The position numbers were made by a program, and so were the translations under genes. Source: Firmicutes bacterium UBA5499 (GTDB lineage Bacteria > Bacillota > DTU084). From it: a stretch of 5,570 nt of DNA. Positions within the stretch are counted from its first letter, which is position 1, and each line of letters begins with the position of its first letter. Below are positions 1-4,371 of the stretch, piece after piece. The DNA is taken from positions 1-5,570 of the forward strand of contig DIPB01000182.1 of assembly GCA_002426275.1 (NCBI GenBank), written 5' to 3'. The notes under the pieces were generated by a model. It made no database searches and was not told the DNA's origin. It saw nothing but the letters and a program-made list of their open reading frames with translations.

Positions 1-341
1 ATCATGGCTCTGAAAATGGCGGCGCAAGCATCAAAATTCATGATTCTGGTGAACTGGGGACTTTGGTCCAGGAATGAAGATATGGTGGCGTCAGACGCAT
101 TGACGTGGGCGTAATAAGCTTTGAAATGCAGGATGCTGTTGCGGGTCTGCTTTGGCTTGGCGACCAAGAGCAGCCCTTTTTTGATCTCGTAGCGGCGGCC
201 GTCGATAATCGTCTGGCCGCTTGTCTGCGCGAATAACTCTATTTCATAGGATTTAATCTCTCTTTGGGGAGAGACCTTTACATTCTTAAAGAACAGTTTG
301 CTGTCATAAAAGCCGACTGCTTCAATGTTAGAGGTTGGCAT
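1..341 (-). CDS. AraC-family transcriptional regulator, N-terminal part (runs off the left edge)
   Basis: Seen: reading the minus strand from ATG at 341, 113 codons stay open to the window edge, so the C-terminal part is missing. The peptide begins MPTSNIEAVGFYDSK and has a cupin-like run at about residues 30-75, including YEIELFAQTSG, IIDGRRYEIKKG and LLLVAKPKQTR. Known: this strand pattern, with an 'i-G-y-i-kG-l-l-v-kP' core, is typical of the sugar-sensing arm of AraC/XylS regulators in Bacillota. The two C-terminal helix-turn-helix motifs would lie outside the window and are not seen. Start choice: AAGGAG lies 8 bases before ATG 341; an in-frame ATG at 347 is only 2 bases from it. Context: it is transcribed divergently from the hydrolase/dehydratase/SDR genes, so it is a likely local activator of them (inference). 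The family call is fairly firm; the inducer is unknown. Confidence 0.75.
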   Translation of the reverse strand, partial: MPTSNIEAVGFYDSKLFFKNVKVSPQREIKSYEIELFAQTSGQTIIDGRRYEIKKGLLLVAKPKQTRNSILHFKAYYAHVNASDATISSFLDQSPQFTRIMNFDACAAIFRAM

Positions 342-360
342 TGTCATCTCTCCTTCTGAA

Positions 361-388
361 GATAAGATTTCTAAAAAAGATGATAAGA
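361..388. promoter_or_regulatory. Direct repeat GATAAGA spaced 21 bp, possible AraC-type operator
   Basis: GATAAGA occurs at 361-367 and again at 382-388, exactly 21 bp or two helical turns apart, just upstream of the AraC-family start. AraC-family proteins commonly bind direct repeats about 21 bp apart, so this could be its operator. The flanking bases agree only partly and the region is AT-rich, so chance is possible. Confidence 0.3.
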
Positions 389-411
389 ATATGATATATT
401 ATGAACTCGTT

Positions 412-441
412 TTAGACTATGATCTGGGCATAGGATATCAT
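412..441 (+). promoter_or_regulatory. Possible promoter for the rightward operon
   Basis: TTAGAC at 412-417 and TATCAT at 436-441 are separated by 18 bp and resemble sigma-A -35 and -10 boxes. They lie about 60 bases before the ribosome binding site of the 504 reading frame. The match is imperfect and the AT-rich surroundings offer other -10-like choices. Confidence 0.3.
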
Positions 442-452
442 AAGATATCTTA
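441..452. promoter_or_regulatory. 12-bp perfect palindrome, operator-like
   Basis: TAAGATATCTTA reads the same on both strands. It abuts the possible -10 box at 436-441, where a repressor or activator could act on the rightward operon. No regulator family is indicated by the sequence of the palindrome itself. Confidence 0.3.
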
Positions 453-503
453 AAAAGCAACGATGAGCGTTCCTGTAAATAAGAAAAAAGGAAGGAGCGC
501 GTC

Positions 504-824
504 ATGTTTATCCTAGCCAACAAATATTTACAGGCTCTCTTTGACGGTCAAGCGCGCCTGGTTTCGCTGCGCAACGTAGCAGACAACGGCCATAACGTTA
601 TCGAGAAACCAGGCGAGACCAGCTTTTTGCTTAACTTTCGACAGGGAAATTGCTGGGAGAGCCGGTGAGCAACTTTCACTGTCCGGCAGGAGGAACAGTC
701 ACTGCTCTTTTTCGCTGAAACGCTCAAAGTACGCGGTGGGAAGGTGGCGACGGGCTGGCATTCGTACTGCCGAGGGAGAGGAAGCCGGCGCAGTATTGGC
801 TCCCTAGCAGGTGATTTTATATGA
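504..824 (+). pseudogene. Remnant of a larger protein, N-terminal beta-domain of a probable sugar-hydrolase-type protein
   Basis: Seen: GGAAGGAG at 490-497 precedes ATG 504, which opens a 54-codon frame starting MFILANKYLQALFDGQARLV and containing NVIEKPGETSFLLNFRQGNCWE. It ends at TGA 666-668. The same frame resumes at once with ATFTVRQEEQSLLFFAETLKV up to about 745. Protein-like sequence then seems to move to another frame from 749 (DGLAFVLPRE...), which stops at 812-814; the original frame stops at 822-824. Inference: this is a decayed 5' end with one in-frame stop, probably a frameshift and loss of the rest. The pattern (NKYL..FD..arLvSL.N...gnviekP..sF.L.FR.g..WE) resembles the N-terminal sandwich domain of large uncharacterised glycoside-hydrolase-like proteins in Bacillota, but I cannot name the family firmly. 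It could instead be a short functional 54-residue ORF, given the good ribosome binding site, or a leader to the GH16 gene. Confidence 0.5.
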
Positions 825-838
825 ATACGACAGATACG

Positions 839-844
839 AGGAGG
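839..844 (+). promoter_or_regulatory. Ribosome binding site that sets the GH16 start
   Basis: AGGAGG lies 9 bases before ATG 854. The upstream in-frame ATG at 821 has no purine-rich site before it, and starting there would put this AGGAGG inside the gene. Start 854 is therefore preferred. Confidence 0.7.
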
Positions 845-853
845 AGAGGATGT

Positions 854-1696
854 ATGAAAAGTTTTGCGGTTGACGGGCATCAGCCCAGCATTCTTCCTGA
901 CGGGCACGAGTGGGAATTGGTCTGGCACGACGAGTTTGACGGCACGGAGCTCGACGGGACAAAATGGGATTTTCGGCTGAATTTTTGGGGCAAGCCGTTC
1001 GACGCTTACACCGATCAGGGAGTGGTACTGGACGGGAACGGCTGTGTTGAGTTGCACCGCACCGAGCGGAACGGCTTTTACGTTTCACCGCAGCTGCAGA
1101 CGGGGAGCAATTCTTTCGACATTCCAAAGTCCGAAAGAGTAAATCCGTGGGACCAAAATGATTTATGGCCGCTGGGTAAGCTGCCGGAGCCGAAATTCAT
1201 GCATCGCTACGGGTATTACGAGTGCCGTTGCAAATTTCAGCGCCAACCGCAGGTGATGTGGAGCGCATTCTGGACGCAGTCGCCGAGCATCGGCGCGGCG
1301 TATAACCCGGCGTACTGCGGCGTGGAATCAGACATCATGGAATGCTTTAAGACGGGAAACGTGACCACCGGCAATATTATGGGCGGTTATGGCAGTCAGT
1401 TCCGCGAGGAAGGACGCGTCCGTTACGCGCTGAAGGATACGCCGGATGGGTTTCACCGCTTTGGAATGGACTGGTCGCCGGAGCAATATGTGTTTTACTG
1501 CGACGGGCGGGAGGTTTCGCGCGCGTCGAAAGATGTGTCGCAGGTGCCGCAGTTTATCCTGCTGACGACCGAGGTGCAGGGATATCGCAGCGACAAACCC
1601 GTCCCCGTCCCGCGAGGAGAACCGTTCACAGACGACGCGTTTGTCGTCGATTATGTGCGCGTGTTCGACCGCGCGGAAGGATACACGCCGCGGTAG
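854..1696 (+). CDS. Glycoside hydrolase family 16 protein, probably cytoplasmic
   Basis: Role: family GH16 enzymes are retaining endo-hydrolases of beta-1,3/1,4-glucans or galactans; the substrate here is not determined. Seen, in the 280-residue protein from ATG 854: the entry motif LVWHDEFDGTELDGTKWD at about 22-39, YGYYECRCKFQ at about 119-129, and the catalytic signature ESDIME at 158-163. This fits ExDxxE, with E158 as nucleophile, D160 as assisting acid and E163 as acid/base. HRFGMDWSPEQYVFYCDGRE follows at about 201-220 and the final strand FVVDYVRVFD at about 263-272. The protein is a bare catalytic domain of normal length: no signal peptide, carbohydrate-binding module or membrane segment, so it should act in the cytoplasm on imported oligosaccharides (inference). 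Its codons look richer in G and C (many CTG, GCG, CGC) than the next gene, which uses more TTG. It sits 142 bases before the dehydratase start and is probably in the same operon. The family call is firm. Confidence 0.93.
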   Translation: MKSFAVDGHQPSILPDGHEWELVWHDEFDGTELDGTKWDFRLNFWGKPFDAYTDQGVVLDGNGCVELHRTERNGFYVSPQLQTGSNSFDIPKSERVNPWDQNDLWPLGKLPEPKFMHRYGYYECRCKFQRQPQVMWSAFWTQSPSIGAAYNPAYCGVESDIMECFKTGNVTTGNIMGGYGSQFREEGRVRYALKDTPDGFHRFGMDWSPEQYVFYCDGREVSRASKDVSQVPQFILLTTEVQGYRSDKPVPVPRGEPFTDDAFVVDYVRVFDRAEGYTPR

Positions 1697-1838
1697 GCGT
1701 GGAAGTGAAGCGGACGACGAGCGCGGCTACGACAGAGATGCTGCCTCACAGCGGATTACGTTTGGTCCTTCGATGAGGTGCAATAGCTGATTCAGCTTGG
1801 CCGGAAGTTTGGCTTAGCTAATGAGAGAGGTGACGGCG
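1697..1838 (+). other. Gap between GH16 and dehydratase genes, no gene found
   Basis: About 140 bases without a convincing reading frame, terminator or promoter. The first part is GC-rich like the GH16 gene. It may be decayed coding sequence, but no protein pattern could be recognised. Confidence 0.4.
1828..1832 (+). promoter_or_regulatory. Ribosome binding site that favours a TTG start
   Basis: AGGTG, within GAGAGGTGA, lies 6 bases before TTG 1839. The in-frame ATG at 1821 has only GGAAG at 1803-1807, about 13 bases away. The downstream SDR gene uses a similar GAGGTGG site. Confidence 0.55.
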
Positions 1839-2999
1839 TTGCGGGTTACAGAGCTCAAAACATTTGTGGTGGATGCTTTTCGCACGAACTTGATTTTTGT
1901 AAAGCTCTACACAGATGAGGGAATATGCGGTGTGGGAGAGGCGACTCTGGAATATAAGGAAAAGGCTGTGCTGGGAGCCATTGAGCACATTGGAGAGTAT
2001 TTAAAGGGAAAGAATCCCTTGGAGATAGAAAAGCATTGGCATAATATCTATCGCGATGCGTATTGGCGAGGCGGAGCCGTTTTGATGACCGCGCTTTCAG
2101 CCGCGGAAACGGCTTTGTGGGATATCTTGGGCAAGTCCTTGGGCGTGCCTGTGTATCAGTTCTTGGGCGGCATGGTGAATGACCGCGTGCGGATCTACGC
2201 TAACGGCTGGTTTGCGGGGGCGAAAACCGGATCAGAGTTTGCCGTCAAGGCCAAGACGGCGAAAGACAGGGGCGTCACCGCACTCAAGTGGGATCCGTTC
2301 GGCCAAGCATACATGAATATCTCCAGTAAAGCCTTGCATGAAGCCTTGGAATGCGTGGCGCAGGTACGGGAGGCTGTCGGGGAAGATGTGGATCTTTTAA
2401 TTGAAGGACACGGGCGTTTCAACGTCCCGACGGCCATTGGGATTGCCAAGGAGCTTGAGCAGTTCAAACCCATGTTTTTCGAAGAGCCTGTTCCTCCTGA
2501 CAAGCTCGAGGCGTTGCGGGCTGTGCGGGAGAAATCTCCGGTGGCAATCGCGGCGGGGGAGAGGCTTTACACACGCTGGGATTATAATCAATTGTTCGAG
2601 AAGATGGCGGCAGACTACATTCAGCCTGACGTGAGCCATGCGGGCGGAATTATGGAGTTGAAGAAGATTGCGTCTGCGGCCGAAAGCAGATACATCCCCT
2701 TTGCGCCGCACAATCCGTCAGGACCTGTGGCCAACGCGGCCACGCTGCAGCTGGCGGCGTGCTGTCCGAATTTCTGCATTTTGGAGATCATGTACAGCGA
2801 TGTGGCTTACAGAAAGCAGCTTACAGACGAATGTCTTGAATATAAGGACGGATGCGTAAAGATTCCGCAAAAACCGGGACTTGGACTTGAGCTATCCGAG
2901 GAGGCGTGCCTTGCTCATCCTTACGTTCCGCATGAACTGCGGCATTACACCGGGAAATTGACGGACATCCGTCCGCCCAAGACAGAATTTTATTTTTAG
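1839..2999 (+). CDS. Mandelate racemase/muconate lactonizing family protein, probable acid-sugar (galactonate-type) dehydratase
   Basis: Role: enolase-superfamily enzymes of this type remove water from aldonic acids such as galactonate or gluconate, giving 2-keto-3-deoxy acids, with Mg2+ in the cytoplasm. Seen, numbering from ATG 1821 (subtract 6 for the preferred TTG 1839): the capping domain is at about 8-125 (TELKTFVVDAFRTN, TDEGICGVGEATLE, YWRGGAVLMTALSAAETALWD). In the barrel are ALKWDPFG at 154-161, IEGHGRF at 194-200, FFEEPVPPD at 219-227, AAGERLYTRWD at 244-254, QPDVSHAGGI at 268-277 and APHNPSGPVA at 295-304. Likely metal ligands are E195, one of E221/E222, and E247; D270 and H297 form the His-Asp dyad. 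E. coli galactonate dehydratase DgoD has matching FHGR, FIEEP, AAGER, QPDLSHAGGI and APHCPLGP blocks. Length (386-392) fits the family. Start 1839 is favoured by its ribosome binding site and by MRVTELKTF matching usual family starts; 1821 remains possible. The SDR follows after 9 bases, so they are co-transcribed. The exact substrate is not known. Confidence 0.92.
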   Translation: MRVTELKTFVVDAFRTNLIFVKLYTDEGICGVGEATLEYKEKAVLGAIEHIGEYLKGKNPLEIEKHWHNIYRDAYWRGGAVLMTALSAAETALWDILGKSLGVPVYQFLGGMVNDRVRIYANGWFAGAKTGSEFAVKAKTAKDRGVTALKWDPFGQAYMNISSKALHEALECVAQVREAVGEDVDLLIEGHGRFNVPTAIGIAKELEQFKPMFFEEPVPPDKLEALRAVREKSPVAIAAGERLYTRWDYNQLFEKMAADYIQPDVSHAGGIMELKKIASAAESRYIPFAPHNPSGPVANAATLQLAACCPNFCILEIMYSDVAYRKQLTDECLEYKDGCVKIPQKPGLGLELSEEACLAHPYVPHELRHYTGKLTDIRPPKTEFYF

Positions 3000-3008
3000 A
3001 GGTGGAAG

Positions 3009-3767
3009 ATGAACAAGTCCGTATTGGTAACAGGCGCGGCAGGCGGCACGGGTTTTGCCATCGCCGAGCGTTTCGCTAAAGAAGGGTATGACGTCTTCAT
3101 TGGCAGCCGCGAGAAGCAGCGCGCACAGGAGGCTGCAGCAAAATTACGCGAAAAATATTCTGTCTCTGCTGTGGGCTATGCGATGAAGACCAATGATGAG
3201 GAAAACGTCAGGAGCATCTTCGGCGATCTCAGAGCGCGGGGTTCCCTGCTGGATGTTTTGGTTTTGAACGCGGCGAATTTGGGGCTCCGGCAGAACGCCT
3301 TAACTGTAGATATAAAGGATTTCTTGGATGTTATCGCCACTAATTTGGGCTGGAATTTTATGCTTGCCAGGCAAGCGGCGCTGCAGATGAAGGAAAAAGG
3401 AAGAGGTTCCATTGTGTTCATCTCTTCCAATACGGCTTATAGGGCGATTCCGGACAGAGTGGCCTACAGCGCCTCCAAAAGCGGCATCCTGGGCCTGAGC
3501 CGGTCGCTGGCCCTTGATTGGGGCAGATATGGGATCAGGGTCAACTGCGTTTTGCCTGGGATGATAAAGACAGAAAGATGGCGCCATAACTACAATGACT
3601 GCCAAAACGCGCCGTCTAACTTCACGCCCTTGGGCGACATCGCCGAATTTGAGGACATAGCGAACGCAGTTTGGTATTTTGGCAGCGAGCAAGCGCGAAA
3701 TACCACAGGCGCTGAACTTGTGGTTGACGGCGGCAACATGATCCAGCTTTATCCGGTTATTAATTGA
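3009..3767 (+). CDS. Short-chain dehydrogenase/reductase (SDR), probably NADP(H)-dependent
   Basis: Role: classical SDRs oxidise or reduce alcohol/carbonyl groups. Beside an acid-sugar dehydratase it probably acts on a sugar, a sugar acid or its keto form (inference). Seen in 252 residues: the Rossmann cofactor motif TGAAGGTG at 8-15 (TGxxxGxG), a variant NAAN at 87-90 in place of the usual NNAG, catalytic Asn112, Ser140, Tyr153 and Lys157 (YSASK at 153-157), the PG turn at 183-184 and the C-terminal VVDGGN at 238-243. Arg34 just after the second strand (GSRE) suggests preference for NADP over NAD, based on family rules. Length is normal and there is no signal peptide. The ribosome binding site AGAGGTGG overlaps the stop of the dehydratase gene and the start follows 9 bases later, so translation is probably coupled. 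A hairpin about 70 bases after the stop ends the operon. The family call is firm and the substrate open. Confidence 0.93.
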   Translation: MNKSVLVTGAAGGTGFAIAERFAKEGYDVFIGSREKQRAQEAAAKLREKYSVSAVGYAMKTNDEENVRSIFGDLRARGSLLDVLVLNAANLGLRQNALTVDIKDFLDVIATNLGWNFMLARQAALQMKEKGRGSIVFISSNTAYRAIPDRVAYSASKSGILGLSRSLALDWGRYGIRVNCVLPGMIKTERWRHNYNDCQNAPSNFTPLGDIAEFEDIANAVWYFGSEQARNTTGAELVVDGGNMIQLYPVIN

Positions 3768-3837
3768 TAAGCTGTGCTATTGTCGCGCCTGCGGCTTGCC
3801 GCGGAAAGCGGCTAGCAGTGAGCGCAAAAGATTTAAA

Positions 3838-3891
3838 ATATGAGTAAAGCCATCGCCCATAAGTAAAAGCGGGCGGTGGCTTTACTCATAT
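3838..3891. terminator. Strong hairpin, probable factor-independent terminator of the operon
   Basis: The arms at 3838-3858 and 3871-3891 pair over 21 bp with a single G-U type mismatch, around a 12-base loop. The GC-rich core (GCCATCGCCC against GGGCGGTGGC) continues into GGCTTTA within the right arm. On the plus strand the T-run is short and part of the stem; on the minus strand the hairpin is followed by the T-rich ATTTTAAATCTTTT. It lies about 70 bases after the SDR stop and separates the operon from the regulator; it may work in both directions. Confidence 0.65.
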
Positions 3892-4048
3892 GCGGACAGC
3901 TAAGGCCCGTTTTTGTGATTTGTCTGTTTATCAGCGTTCATACCGCGCGGCATTTTACGCTGCCATAAAGGTCTGCTCGATGTTAACTAGCAGTCATTTT
4001 TATTGTTTTTAACTCGTTTGTAAAAATATTTTAAAGGAATGGAAGGAA

Positions 4049-4076
4049 TTGTCTTCTGAACGGAGTATATTATATA
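4049..4076 (+). promoter_or_regulatory. Possible promoter before the 33-codon ORF
   Basis: TTGTCT at 4049-4054 and TATATA at 4071-4076 are separated by 16 bp within a very AT-rich stretch. They lie about 45 bases before the ORF start at 4120. Several overlapping -10-like sequences exist, so the exact boxes are uncertain. Confidence 0.3.
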
Positions 4077-4095
4077 TGTATGGACAGTTAAAATT

Positions 4096-4108
4096 GTTAG
4101 CCGCTAAC
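4096..4108. promoter_or_regulatory. Dyad GTTAG-CCG-CTAAC, operator-like
   Basis: Two perfect 5-bp arms flank a 3-base centre. It lies directly before the GGAGG of the 33-codon ORF and after the AT-rich possible promoter, a usual place for a repressor site. No target protein can be named from sequence. Confidence 0.3.
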
Positions 4109-4119
4109 TCGGAGGATAA

Positions 4120-4221
4120 ATGAACGGACCTTTGTGGCGGCTGGCGAACAGCTTCGAGGAGCGATACGAGTGGAAATTTGGCGTTCAGAAGCATTACCGC
4201 CGAATGCTTGACAGTATTTAG
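4120..4221 (+). CDS. 33-residue hypothetical ORF, small protein or gene remnant
   Basis: Seen: GGAGG at 4111-4115 with 4 bases spacing to ATG 4120, then 33 codons to TAG 4219-4221. The peptide starts MNGPLWRLANSFEERYEWK and ends QKHYRRMLDSI. It is rich in charged and aromatic residues (two Trp, two Tyr, many Arg/Glu), with no membrane segment or signal peptide. It is not recognised. The protein-like composition and good ribosome binding site argue for translation now or in the past. It may be a true small protein, a leader peptide for the regulator, or the fragment of a deleted gene joined to a start. No function is proposed. Confidence 0.3.
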   Translation: MNGPLWRLANSFEERYEWKFGVQKHYRRMLDSI

Positions 4222-4241
4222 CGCCAATTGGGGCTATCACT

Positions 4242-4259
4242 TGTTAAATTGCGTTAACA
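4242..4259. promoter_or_regulatory. Dyad TGTTAA-N6-TTAACA, operator-like
   Basis: Perfect 6-bp inverted arms are separated by 6 bases and lie immediately upstream of TTGACG (4261-4266), a -35-like hexamer. The related GTTAG/CTAAC dyad lies about 145 bases upstream. This placement could suit repressor or activator binding for the regulator gene at 4372. Confidence 0.3.
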
Positions 4260-4308
4260 TTTGACGTAGTTAGCTTTTGATGCCAGCAAATGTCGAGATG
4301 ACGCCGCT

Positions 4309-4316
4309 TATATAAA
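4309..4316 (+). promoter_or_regulatory. Possible -10 region of the GntR/LacI-type regulator gene
   Basis: TATATAAA lies about 55 bases before the start codon. No good -35 box sits 16-18 bp upstream (TTGACG at 4261 is too far), so the promoter is weak, activator-dependent or wrongly placed. Confidence 0.25.
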
Positions 4317-4318
4317 TC

Positions 4319-4343
4319 CGGACATTAAGCTGCGAACTGTCCG
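4319..4343. promoter_or_regulatory. Inverted repeat CGGACA-N13-TGTCCG in the regulator leader, possible autoregulatory operator
   Basis: The two 6-bp arms are perfect and sit between the -10-like TATATAAA and the ribosome binding site of the regulator. A bound protein would block its transcription. Related GGACAG words occur at 3894 and 4082. It could equally form an RNA hairpin in the leader. Confidence 0.35.
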
Positions 4344-4371
4344 TAAGTATTGTTGGCGAAGTGGGAGAAAG

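Larger units (their letters stand above)
3768..4371. other. 604-base gap with terminator, small ORF and control elements
   Basis: No full-size gene is convincing on either strand. From left to right it holds a small hairpin (3798-3812: GCCGC, loop GGAAA, GCGGC), a long terminator-like hairpin (3838-3891), an AT-rich stretch (about 3980-4080), a 33-codon ORF (4120-4221), dyad elements at 4096-4108 and 4242-4259, and the leader of the downstream regulator. The minus-strand frame over 4009-4227 has no recognisable protein pattern. Confidence 0.6.

Noticed and set aside
666..668. In-frame TGA followed by more protein-like sequence, read as selenocysteine or programmed readthrough
   Set aside because: The protein-like pattern is lost again soon after through an apparent frameshift near 745-750 and further stops at 812 and 822, which fits gene decay better. 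No convincing selenocysteine hairpin was made out right after the TGA.
548..1057. Long minus-strand open frame opposite the remnant and GH16
   Set aside because: Its translation has no recognisable domain, and it overlaps a clear GH16 gene on the other strand, so it is a shadow frame.
1821..1838. ATG 1821 as start of the dehydratase
   Set aside because: Its only upstream purine-rich word is about 13 bases away, whereas TTG 1839 has AGGTG at 6 bases and gives the usual family N-terminus. It remains possible.
1839..2999. 3,6-anhydro-L-galactonate cycloisomerase (agar pathway), suggested by the GH16 neighbour
   Set aside because: The protein fits galactonate-dehydratase-like members; its N-terminal region does not resemble what I recall of known cycloisomerases, and no anhydrogalactose dehydrogenase is present in the window.
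4009..4227. 72-codon minus-strand open frame in the gap before the regulator
   Set aside because: No known pattern, it overlaps the plus-strand control elements and the better-supported 33-codon ORF, and it ends in low-complexity AT-rich sequence.
4261..4289. TTGACG as -35 box of a promoter for the regulator gene
   Set aside because: At 17 bp spacing the -10 position reads CAGCAA, which is not acceptable; the nearest TATATAAA is far too distant for the same promoter.
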